Part shown: in pieces, positions 1-7,158 of the stretch
Layout: every line of letters begins with the position of its first letter
How positions within the stretch are numbered: the stretch's first letter is position 1
Assembly (NCBI GenBank): GCA_031270215.1
Contig: JAISYB010000136.1
Coordinates: 1-31,127 of the forward strand
Length of the DNA: 31,127 nt
Direction of reading: 5' to 3'
Source of the DNA: Streptococcaceae bacterium
Lineage (GTDB): Bacteria; Bacillota; Bacilli; Lactobacillales; Streptococcaceae
The notes under the pieces: model-generated
Databases searched by the model: none
What the model was told of the DNA's origin: nothing
Seen by the model: the letters and a program-made list of their open reading frames with translations, nothing else
Translations under genes and position numbers: made by a program

Positions 1-1288
1 CATTTCTATGAATTTCTTCAAAGGTAATCTCCCACTCATTATGACATTCTACGCCAGTAAAGGTAACCATTGGATATAATGCGCCAAGAAGCCCTTGCTG
101 TCTGGCATTGTGCTTTGCCTGTGGCAATTGATTATAGCGGTATTTCAATAAATTTCGTGTCACCGACTTATCCGCTAATGCCAGATAAAGCGGCACTGCA
201 TAAGCTTCTGTATCCCAATAAGTTGCACCACCATATTTTTCTCCGGTAAAGCCCTTTGGTCCAATATTTAAACGCTCGTCCTCGCCGTAGTAAGTTGAAA
301 ATAGCTGAAAAAGATTGTAGCGAATACCTTGCTGTGCTGCATCATCTCCTGAAATAACAACATCAGCAATCTGCCAACGCTCCTGCCACTTCTGACTTGT
401 TGCTTCCTTTAGCTGCACGTAGCTTTCTTTTTCAAGCGCTGAAATAATCTCATCTGCTTTAGCAAGCTGTGCTTCCTCAGCTATATCTCGGCTAGTAAGA
501 ACAACTACCTTTTTTTCTAGCTGCGCAGCTTCTCCTGCATTTAAGTCAAAGACAAAATGTTCCGAAACGATACTTTCCCCTGCGATAAATTCACCTTTCA
601 CTTGTGGAAATGTCTTATTTTCCATCGCAGTAGTAACAGTAAATTGCTCAATTCCAAAATCATTCGGTATCGTTTGCGTCGTTAAATACGGTATTGGAGC
701 TTCTCCTACTGCCTGCGTAATCCAAAATTTTTCATCATAATTCGTATCAAGGTTATGAACATTTCCATCCAGTTTAGAAATTAATTCGACCTTGGCTGCC
801 CCGCTCAGCGAAGTTACTTCGACTTTTTGAGCGGACAATTCCTTAGTGGTCAAAGACAAAAAGCGCTCAAAACTAAATGATAACTCAACTCCGCCAACAA
901 CTGCCGTAAATTGACGTGACAAAACACCGTTTCTCATATCTAATGCCAATTTAAAATTCTCAGAAGCTTGTTTTGCCAAGTCAAGTAATTCACCATTAAC
1001 CAAAATATCAACGGCAATAAAATTGGTTGCATTAATCACTTTTCCAAAATAATCTGGATATCCGTTTTTCCACCAACCGACCTTTGTCTTGTCTGGATAC
1101 CAAACACCAGCCAAATAGATACCTTGATGTGTATCGCCTGAGTAGCTTTCTTCAAAGTTTCCACGCATTCCCATATAACCGTTCCCAATTGATGTTAGAG
1201 ATTCCTGCAATCTTTTATCTTCAATGGTGCATTTTTTAGTTACCAGCCGCCATGGGTCAGTTTCAAATAATCTTTTGATGTGTTTCAT
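1..1288 (-). CDS. mapA: Maltose phosphorylase (GH65), 5' part
   Basis: Encodes the first 429 residues of a glycoside hydrolase family 65 phosphorylase; the rest lies beyond the window edge. These cytosolic enzymes split maltose with phosphate into glucose and beta-glucose-1-phosphate. The N-terminus (MKHIKRLFETDPWRL) and the motif GNGYMGMRGNFEE are typical of the family. Near the window edge the active-site segment ECHNEWEITFEEIH is visible; its Glu is the general acid in characterised maltose phosphorylases. The ATG at 1288 is preceded by a good AGGAGG site. A LacI-type operator and a consensus-like promoter lie just upstream, which suggests maltose/MalR control. Kojibiose or trehalose phosphorylase are alternatives, but the NEWEIT motif favours maltose phosphorylase. 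Confidence 0.88.
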   Translation of the reverse strand, partial: MKHIKRLFETDPWRLVTKKCTIEDKRLQESLTSIGNGYMGMRGNFEESYSGDTHQGIYLAGVWYPDKTKVGWWKNGYPDYFGKVINATNFIAVDILVNGELLDLAKQASENFKLALDMRNGVLSRQFTAVVGGVELSFSFERFLSLTTKELSAQKVEVTSLSGAAKVELISKLDGNVHNLDTNYDEKFWITQAVGEAPIPYLTTQTIPNDFGIEQFTVTTAMENKTFPQVKGEFIAGESIVSEHFVFDLNAGEAAQLEKKVVVLTSRDIAEEAQLAKADEIISALEKESYVQLKEATSQKWQERWQIADVVISGDDAAQQGIRYNLFQLFSTYYGEDERLNIGPKGFTGEKYGGATYWDTEAYAVPLYLALADKSVTRNLLKYRYNQLPQAKHNARQQGLLGALYPMVTFTGVECHNEWEITFEEIHRN

Positions 1289-1306
1289 TTCAGTCCTCCT
1301 AATGTG

Positions 1307-1320
1307 CGCAAACGTTTGCG
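1307..1320. promoter_or_regulatory. LacI/MalR-type palindromic operator
   Basis: Perfect 14-bp palindrome CGCAAACGTTTGCG with the central CG typical of LacI/GalR-family operators. It matches MalR-type sites in streptococci and lactobacilli and also resembles a catabolite-responsive element. It sits between the -10 box (1334-1339) and the ribosome site of the maltose phosphorylase gene, so a bound repressor would block early transcription. The assignment to MalR rather than CcpA is inference. Confidence 0.75.
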
Positions 1321-1333
1321 TTATTTCGATATT

Positions 1334-1362
1334 ATTCTAACACCTTTTATTTAGCATGTCTA
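1334..1362 (-). promoter_or_regulatory. Promoter of the maltose phosphorylase gene
   Basis: On the minus strand, a -35 box TAGACA (1357-1362) and a -10 box TAGAAT (1334-1339) are separated by 17 bp. The operator at 1307-1320 lies just downstream of the expected start site. Confidence 0.65.
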
Positions 1363-1730
1363 CACTTACACGACAACTTTTTGTTTTTTATCAGTTTGGT
1401 AACGACAAAACGACCGACTACCTCTCGACACCCCAGTCCTAAAACAAGCACCGATAACTAATCTACCCCCGTAACCTTGATTTTATTTCCCTTTCATTTT
1501 CAGATGCCGTGGAGACAATATCCATCAAGCGGCACAAAACAGATAATAATAACATGCCTTACTCACCAGAGTTTCCGGTATCTCAAAGAAATTTCAACTA
1601 AGCCGCAAAAGCTACTTCACTCGGAAACTTTCGTAAAAGCTCACCCGACTGTATCAAAGCAGAGGCAAAGTCGTTCAGCGCTGTAGAAATTTTAAAATTA
1701 ACTCTGTTATGAACCCGTTTGCCCTCACAC
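1363..1730. other. Intergenic stretch, no gene recognised
   Basis: This stretch separates the divergent maltose phosphorylase and SPFH genes. A 69-codon open frame on the plus strand (1477-1686) has no ribosome site and no recognisable composition, so I do not annotate it. I see no hairpin with a T-tract and no repeat shared with the rest of the window. Confidence 0.5.
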
Positions 1731-1759
1731 GTGACAAAAACATAAGAAAAAGTTATACT
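1731..1759 (+). promoter_or_regulatory. Promoter of the SPFH gene
   Basis: A -35-like box GTGACA (1731-1736) and a -10 box TATACT (1754-1759) are spaced by 17 bp. The start codon at 1831 follows after a roughly 65-nt leader with an AAGGAG ribosome site at 1816-1821. Confidence 0.6.
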
Positions 1760-1830
1760 CGTATTATCAAAAAATCGCTAAGAGGTCTAGTAAAGCTATT
1801 CCTTAAGCAGATACTAAGGAGAATACCAAT

Positions 1831-2739
1831 ATGCCGACATTATTAATTTGGATTTTGTTAATCATTTTTATCGCAGCCATAGTCGTTATCTTCAGCGTTT
1901 CAAGTGTTATCTACGTCGTGAAGCAGCAAACTGTGGTAATTATCGAACGCTTCGGGAAATATAAAACAACCAGCCAGAGCGGTTTTCACGTCAAGCTACC
2001 TTGGGGAATCGACCGTATTGCTGCACGAGTTCAACTACGCTTAATGCAAAGTGACATGACGGTAGAAACCAAAACAAAAGACAATGTATTCGTGACAATG
2101 AATGTCGCAACACAGTTTCGTGTCAGCGAGGAAAATGTTACCGACGCATACTACAAATTAATGCGCCCTGAAGAACAAATTCGCTCATATATCGAAGATG
2201 CTCTCCGTTCAAGCGTACCAAAATTAACCTTAGATGAATTATTTGAGAAAAAGGATGAAATTGCCCTAGAAGTACAACATCAAGTGGCAGAAGAGATGTC
2301 AACCTATGGCTACATCATTGTAAAAACATTGATTACAAAGGTTGAACCAGATGCCGAAGTTAAGCAATCCATGAATGAAATCAATGCGGCACAACGAAAA
2401 CGTGTCGCAGCTCAAGAGTTAGCAAATGCTGATAAGATTAAGATTGTAACAGCAGCTGAGGCTGAAGCCGAGAAGGATCGCTTGCATGGTGTCGGAATCG
2501 CCGAGCAGCGTAAAGCCATCGTTGACGGATTGGCAGAATCTATCAAAGAAATGAAAGATGCTGGCGTTGAAATTTCTGAAGAACAGATTATGAGTATCTT
2601 GCTGACAAATCAATACCTAGATTCATTAAATACTTTCGCCACAAATGGCAACAGTACGATTTTCTTACCAGCAAGCCCAAACGGCATTGAGGATATTCGC
2701 ACACAGCTTTTGAGTGCGTTCCAAGCCAAAAATAAATAA
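1831..2739 (+). CDS. SPFH/Band 7 (stomatin-prohibitin-like) membrane protein
   Basis: A 302-aa member of the SPFH (stomatin, prohibitin, flotillin, HflK/C) superfamily. An N-terminal membrane helix spans about residues 5-29. The Band 7 domain (about 30-200) contains the hallmark stretch QQTVVIIERFGKYKTTSQSG and VQLRLMQSDMTVETKTKDNV. An Ala/Glu-rich coiled coil follows (about 190-230, AAEAEAEKDRLHG). Such proteins oligomerise at the membrane and organise microdomains or proteases; no precise role can be read from sequence. It is monocistronic, with its own promoter and a terminator downstream. Length and domain order match bacterial QmcA/stomatin-like proteins, but there is no NfeD partner gene beside it. 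Confidence 0.9.
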   Translation: MPTLLIWILLIIFIAAIVVIFSVSSVIYVVKQQTVVIIERFGKYKTTSQSGFHVKLPWGIDRIAARVQLRLMQSDMTVETKTKDNVFVTMNVATQFRVSEENVTDAYYKLMRPEEQIRSYIEDALRSSVPKLTLDELFEKKDEIALEVQHQVAEEMSTYGYIIVKTLITKVEPDAEVKQSMNEINAAQRKRVAAQELANADKIKIVTAAEAEAEKDRLHGVGIAEQRKAIVDGLAESIKEMKDAGVEISEEQIMSILLTNQYLDSLNTFATNGNSTIFLPASPNGIEDIRTQLLSAFQAKNK

Positions 2740-2763
2740 GCACAAAAAATACTAAAATCCAAA

Positions 2764-2808
2764 AAACCGTGTGAAATCCGCCACTAAAACGTTGATTTCA
2801 TACGGTTT
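2764..2808. terminator. Bidirectional terminator
   Basis: A 15-bp stem (AAACCGTGTGAAATC pairing with GATTTCATACGGTTT, one G-T wobble) surrounds a 15-nt loop. Read leftward, the stem runs into six T's, so it fits the minus-strand response regulator gene as well as the plus-strand SPFH gene. Confidence 0.75.
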
Positions 2809-2893
2809 CTATTTTAAAAATTCTTTCAATATTTTGTATTCATTAATTATGAATATCTCTTTATTATCTGAGCTTCCAATTAATAACTTAGTT

Positions 2894-3625
2894 TTATTTC
2901 CCTTTACTTAGCCACTCCGTAACATGTTTTATTTTCCTTCTGGAAACCAAGCAGCTTTCACCATTTGAAAAATAAACTAGTAAATTTGTTTTATCTAATT
3001 CGACAACATTTTCCAGATTGACCACAAAAGATTTATGACATTTAAACAGTCGACTATCCTTGCTTTCTATATCAGATAGCTTTGCATAAAATTCAAAGCG
3101 TTTCTTTTTTGAGATTAATATAATTTTATGTGGCTGATCAGATGTTTCAAAATAAAGCACATCTGAAAAAGGCATTTTAAATTTCCGATATTTATTTTCA
3201 AAAATAAAAGGGTCGTCAAAATCAACAGCTTGAGATCTCTTATTCACATAGGAAATACAGCCCTCTAGCCGTTTTTCAAAATTGGGATCTTCTTTTGATA
3301 TAAATTCTAAGGCGCTTACCTTATAAGCATACGTTAATGGGGCAAATTCTGAATGGGTCGTCACAAAAACAATTGTTCCAAGTTCATCCTTTTCCCTAAT
3401 TTCTTTGGCAATTTCTAAGCCTCGTTTTTCCGATTTTTTGATATCAATGTCTAAAAAATAAAGTTGATGACTCCCTTGCTCCATAATACTATCAATTAGT
3501 TCTGCTGATTTTCCCGTCGAAATCAATTTTTCTATTCGGACGTCCATTTTATCCGAAGAACTCATGATAATCTGTTCAATTTTTTTCCGTTGAAATATAT
3601 CATCTTCTAAAACAAAAATATTCAA
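2894..3625 (-). CDS. LytTR response regulator (AgrA/PlnD-type)
   Basis: A 243-aa response regulator of the AgrA/ComE/PlnC-D kind. The receiver domain (about 1-120) shows the acidic pocket EDD at 7-9, a probable phospho-acceptor Asp59 in YFLDID, the conserved TT at 89-90 and Lys111. A LytTR DNA-binding domain fills about 140-240 (CHKSFVVNLENV, LVSRRKIKHV). Its start lies 6 nt after the kinase stop codon, so the two are co-transcribed. Regulators of this family activate class II bacteriocin promoters after the pheromone signal; the nearby exporter, GG-leader pheromone-like gene and bacteriocin genes support that role here. A terminator lies about 85 bp downstream. Confidence 0.92.
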   Translation of the reverse strand: MNIFVLEDDIFQRKKIEQIIMSSSDKMDVRIEKLISTGKSAELIDSIMEQGSHQLYFLDIDIKKSEKRGLEIAKEIREKDELGTIVFVTTHSEFAPLTYAYKVSALEFISKEDPNFEKRLEGCISYVNKRSQAVDFDDPFIFENKYRKFKMPFSDVLYFETSDQPHKIILISKKKRFEFYAKLSDIESKDSRLFKCHKSFVVNLENVVELDKTNLLVYFSNGESCLVSRRKIKHVTEWLSKGK

Positions 3626-3631
3626 TCCTTC

Positions 3632-4939
3632 TCACATCCTTATTGTAATCGTTTGCGTAAATAAATTATCAGAAACCTCTGTATCAATTGATGCAAAATT
3701 ATAGGTTGCTAGAATGGTCTTTACATTGAATAATCCCGTCCCTCTATCTGCTCCCTTGGTAGAATAATCCGCCTCAAATAATCTTCCGATTGGAATATTC
3801 ATCATACTATTACTATTTCTGATAATCACAATCACGTTCTGTCCGTCTTTTAGAAAAGCCAACTCAAGTAATGGTTTTGAACATTTACTTGCCGCTTCAA
3901 TCGCATTATCCATCAAGATTGAAATAATTCGGATAAAATCAAGAATTTCTATTTTCAAATCGACAATTGCTTCTTTAATTTCGATACTGATTTCCACATT
4001 ATTTTTTCTAGCTTCTGTTAATTTCCAAAACAACACACTTTTCAGGGCAGAGTTTTTAATATTCGATAATTCATTGATATTGGTATGTTCCGTTTGATTC
4101 ACCAATTTTAGATTGGCAGAAATCAAAATATCATTGTACACTTTTTTTACTTGATTAATTTCCCTAGAATCAATGCTTTCTTTTAAACTAATGAGGATAT
4201 TGGCATAATCATGCCGAAAACCTTTTAATGTCTGATACATCAATTCGATTTCATTGGTATACAAATCAAGCTGCTGCAATTGTTGATCTTTAGAACGTTG
4301 AACCTCTAATTGTAAATAGCTTCTCAATTTGTCACTAATATATGCCATGATACTAATAAACATGAAGAAAAAAATGAAAAAAACGTATTTACTGTATTCC
4401 GCAATAGGAGATTCTCTTACAAAATAGCTCTCATAAAAATAAACAACTAGAAATAGAAATAAACAAAATAGAAGCACTCTATTTAGTGGGGCAATAATCT
4501 TCTTTTTGATAAATTCATCTTCATTTTTTAAAAGCTTCATATCTATTTTAAAAAGGCGTAATGCAATATAATGAAGAATTACTGCTAGCACTATTGAAAT
4601 GATTCCAAAAATCAAGGCATGTCCTTCTAAAACAGTGCTGGAGCTAAACTCATAGAAAAAAAGCGAGGGAAAATTAAGTAGCAACAACGAAACAGACGCT
4701 GTATATATACTATAAAAAAAAGTCAGCTGTTTCATATTTGGTTCTCGAACATGTTTAGAATAGATATAAAAAAACGGAAAAATCGTAATCATGCTATAAT
4801 TCCCAAGCAGTGTTGCTGCAATTGAAAAATAAAGAATCGAACTGAGTACACCTAATACAGAAATTTTCTGTTTTGAAATCCCATAGTAGACACTCCAAAC
4901 CAAGAAAATCTGCAACCCTATCACAATCACATTATCCAT
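3632..4939 (-). CDS. Peptide-pheromone sensor histidine kinase (HPK10, AgrC-like)
   Basis: A 435-aa membrane histidine kinase of the HPK10 class, the type that senses bacteriocin-inducing peptides. The first 200 residues are hydrophobic, with six to seven predicted membrane segments. The cytoplasmic part has the H-box FRHDYANI with His243, the N-box LMDNAIEAA with Asn345, and a glycine box DRGTGLFNVKTI near 398-409. The ATG at 4939 has a strong AAGGAGG site. It heads a two-gene operon with the LytTR regulator. The likely ligand is the mature peptide of the small gene at 5656-5769, although here the pheromone gene is not directly upstream of the kinase but about 715 bp away, behind decayed DNA. 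Confidence 0.92.
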   Translation of the reverse strand: MDNVIVIGLQIFLVWSVYYGISKQKISVLGVLSSILYFSIAATLLGNYSMITIFPFFYIYSKHVREPNMKQLTFFYSIYTASVSLLLLNFPSLFFYEFSSSTVLEGHALIFGIISIVLAVILHYIALRLFKIDMKLLKNEDEFIKKKIIAPLNRVLLFCLFLFLVVYFYESYFVRESPIAEYSKYVFFIFFFMFISIMAYISDKLRSYLQLEVQRSKDQQLQQLDLYTNEIELMYQTLKGFRHDYANILISLKESIDSREINQVKKVYNDILISANLKLVNQTEHTNINELSNIKNSALKSVLFWKLTEARKNNVEISIEIKEAIVDLKIEILDFIRIISILMDNAIEAASKCSKPLLELAFLKDGQNVIVIIRNSNSMMNIPIGRLFEADYSTKGADRGTGLFNVKTILATYNFASIDTEVSDNLFTQTITIRM

Positions 4940-4962
4940 TAACCGACCTCCTTAGGATTTTT

Positions 4963-4991
4963 ATTATAACACATCCATAAAGCGAGGATAT
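4963..4991 (-). promoter_or_regulatory. Promoter of the kinase/regulator operon
   Basis: Minus-strand -10 box TATAAT (4963-4968) lies close upstream of the kinase start. The -35 position (4986-4991) reads ATATCC, a poor match, as expected for an activator-dependent promoter. I could not identify the paired 9-10 bp LytTR boxes with confidence. Confidence 0.45.
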
Positions 4992-5655
4992 GACAGATAT
5001 TCGATGTGAATAAAAATTGGTGCTTGCAATGCTTTCAAACTATCGGAAAAATAATATTGAGTCGTTTTCGTAATCAATTATAATTGATGGGGCATTTTAT
5101 TTAGTTGTAATATCCAAAATACCCGTAACGGAAATTTTAGACATTTTTTCTGCATCGTTAAAACAACTGTTCTGCGTGCCCCATCCGCTTTACTTCTTTT
5201 CAAAAGAGGCTGACCCAAAAGTCTTTGCTGTTGTTTAATGTTCGTGATTCACGGGAGACAAACAGTGCCGACTAGTCAGCACATGGGAAAGCGGCTAAAG
5301 CACGTTGCCACTAGCTTTTCCGTAAGCCACCAAAGTGGCACCTTCATTTGCCTAGAAAGCGATAAATTCCCGAATATTGATCCCCCAATTTCCTAATTCC
5401 TACGTCGTTAAACGCTGAATTCCACCTTCAGCTTGATAGTGGTTTGGTATGCTGTTCCAGCTTTCAATAACTCTTCTAATATCCCTTACTATCGGAAAAG
5501 TTAAAGGAGGTCGTCCATTGATTATCCAATAAGAGAGAATTTCTCCTTCCCCCTGCTCTGTCGATAAGTAAATTATTCCATGTGCACATCAGTTCTACCA
5601 ATGCCTACACTACTTTCTCAAAAATTTTGGGCGCTTTAAAAACAGACTAGAAAAA
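4992..5655. other. Long spacer with decayed, possibly mobile-element DNA
   Basis: About 660 bp without an intact gene between the pheromone-like gene and the kinase. Its composition is less AT-rich than the neighbours. At 5205-5225 it contains GAGGCTGACCCAAAAGTC, a sequence resembling ends of insertion sequences in lactic acid bacteria. I found no matching inverted copy in the window. A 62-codon relic reading frame is listed separately. A short inverted repeat GCTGAA/TTCAGC lies near 5414-5432. Confidence 0.4.
5400..5588 (-). pseudogene. Decayed coding relic of unknown family
   Basis: A minus-strand frame of 62 codons without a start codon, ending in TAG at 5400-5402 and bounded upstream by TGA at 5589-5591. 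The translation is protein-like (it includes NGRPPLTFPIVRDIRRVIES and HYQAEGGIQRL). It may be the C-terminal end of a transposase, but I do not recognise the family. It has no ribosome site and no continuation in a neighbouring frame that I trust. Confidence 0.3.
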
Positions 5656-5769
5656 TTATTTCTTAGGTTTAAAAAGCAGTCCCCAAAAATAATTGTTAAT
5701 AGCTCCATTTCCACCAATAACCTTATTCAACTCGTTGGTAGTTAATTCTTTAAATTGTTTGTTATTCAT
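5656..5769 (-). CDS. Double-glycine leader peptide, probable inducing pheromone
   Basis: Encodes a 37-aa precursor. The leader (MNNKQFKELTTNELNKVIGG) has the conserved hydrophobic spacing and a GG cleavage site for C39-peptidase exporters. The mature part would be NGAINNYFWGLLFKPKK, a cationic 17-mer. Short, basic, amphipathic GG peptides beside an HPK10 kinase act as induction factors (compare plantaricin A and enterocin induction factor). Here the location, last gene of the exporter operon 13 nt after the accessory gene, ties its expression to its own export. The start at 5769 is chosen because AAGGAG, overlapping the upstream stop codon, lies 8 nt before it. A longer in-frame start at 5787 lacks a site. 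It could alternatively be a bacteriocin, but it lacks GxxxG and cysteines. Confidence 0.82.
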   Translation of the reverse strand: MNNKQFKELTTNELNKVIGGNGAINNYFWGLLFKPKK

Positions 5770-5782
5770 ATTCGTTATCTCC

Positions 5783-7144
5783 TTATTCATTATTAAAAAT
5801 TTTATCCTTGTAATAATTAAAAAATGTTTTTTTGCCGGTAATAATTGTGACTTTGCCTTGCAGCCCATATCGACTACGGACAGCTTGAACTCTGGACAGC
5901 GCTACTTCTGCAATCACTTTATAAAAATTGCCTTCTTTTGTACGTGTCGGAGAAGAGGCAATTTCACTAATCCTCCCTGTTAATAGCAATGCTTCTGATG
6001 TTTTTTGTGCATTATTCATTCGGACCTCTTGTCCTTTTTTGAGTCCAAGAACATCGGTCGTCGGAATGTAAAAAACGAGATGGATTTTTGTATTCTCCTG
6101 TAATGACGGATAAACCTCCGCAACCATTGTCCCACTCGGAATTTTTTTCATACCTACGATTTCATCATTTATATGCAAAATCCCTGCTTCTTTTGTCACT
6201 AAAATTGAGCGAGAAAGTTCCTGTGTTTCAAGATTGAGTTTTGCTTCTAATTCTTTTTTTGTTGCTTCTAACGTCGTGATTTCTTGATTCAAATTTGCCA
6301 ATTTCTCTGCCTTAAAAGCCTCTAACCGACTCTGTAGACTCGTTGATTTAGAAACGATTGCACCTGCCCCAGCCTTTTGAGTATTAAGTGATGTGGCGGC
6401 GCTTTGTAATTGTTGAATATTAGTTTCAATTTCAACTAAAAATTGATTTTTTAATCCCTCCTTTTGTTCAGATTGCTCTTTCAATTGATTGACATAGGTC
6501 GCATGCATTGCCGATAGTGAGTGATTTGCTGGTAATTGGGTATTGTTAGAAATAGCATGTTTTAATTCTTGATAGGCTGCTAATTTCCCATCGTTCTCAC
6601 TAATTGCGAGATCAATTGCTTGTTTCGTTGCTTCTATCGTTGCATTTTGATTCCCAATAGTTTGGTTTTCTTTGGCTGCATCCTGCTTCACCTCCTTTAC
6701 TTGCGCAAAATATGCCGCTAACATTTGACTATAACCAAACGCATCCTCTCCTTCAAATGTTTTCTCTCCATTTTCAATCCCTCGTTTTAAACGTTGAATT
6801 TGTTCCAATTGTTGTTTGGTGGACTCCAGCTGATGAGTTAACAAATCTAGCTGTGTCTTATCCTGATCATGATTATAAACTAATAGTGTTTCCCTTTTTT
6901 CTACCATTCTATTTTCTTTCAAATAATTTTCAATGATGTCATTATCACTAGACGATTGAAGCCGCTCGACAATTTTTGTCGGCATAATTTCAGCAGAAGA
7001 CTTCATAACCAATTCTTTTTTTCCAATAAAAGAAAAAATGAGAATAAAAACCAGCAATAATAAAATCGGAAAAATAATCAATGTAGAGAAGTTCTGGTAT
7101 CTTCTATGATAAAACTCCGTACTTTCTAATAGACGTTTATCCAT
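5783..7144 (-). CDS. Bacteriocin exporter accessory protein (HlyD/LcnD-like)
   Basis: A 453-aa membrane-fusion-type protein. One N-terminal membrane helix (about residues 19-41) anchors a long extracellular part made of coiled coil (about 85-300, many Gln/Glu/Lys repeats) and a C-terminal beta-rich domain (about 310-440, with GILHINDEIVGMKKIPSGT and VRMNNAQ). This is the organisation of LcnD, ComB and MesE, which assist C39 ABC exporters of GG-leader peptides. It starts 14 nt after the exporter stop codon with a GAGGTGAG site and is followed 13 nt later by the pheromone-like gene, so the three form one operon. Length is usual for the family. Confidence 0.9.
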   Translation of the reverse strand: MDKRLLESTEFYHRRYQNFSTLIIFPILLLLVFILIFSFIGKKELVMKSSAEIMPTKIVERLQSSSDNDIIENYLKENRMVEKRETLLVYNHDQDKTQLDLLTHQLESTKQQLEQIQRLKRGIENGEKTFEGEDAFGYSQMLAAYFAQVKEVKQDAAKENQTIGNQNATIEATKQAIDLAISENDGKLAAYQELKHAISNNTQLPANHSLSAMHATYVNQLKEQSEQKEGLKNQFLVEIETNIQQLQSAATSLNTQKAGAGAIVSKSTSLQSRLEAFKAEKLANLNQEITTLEATKKELEAKLNLETQELSRSILVTKEAGILHINDEIVGMKKIPSGTMVAEVYPSLQENTKIHLVFYIPTTDVLGLKKGQEVRMNNAQKTSEALLLTGRISEIASSPTRTKEGNFYKVIAEVALSRVQAVRSRYGLQGKVTIITGKKTFFNYYKDKIFNNE

Positions 7145-7158
7145 TCCAGCTCACCTCG

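Noticed and set aside
1477..1686. 69-codon open frame on the plus strand
   Set aside because: No ribosome site, no protein-like composition, no neighbour relation.
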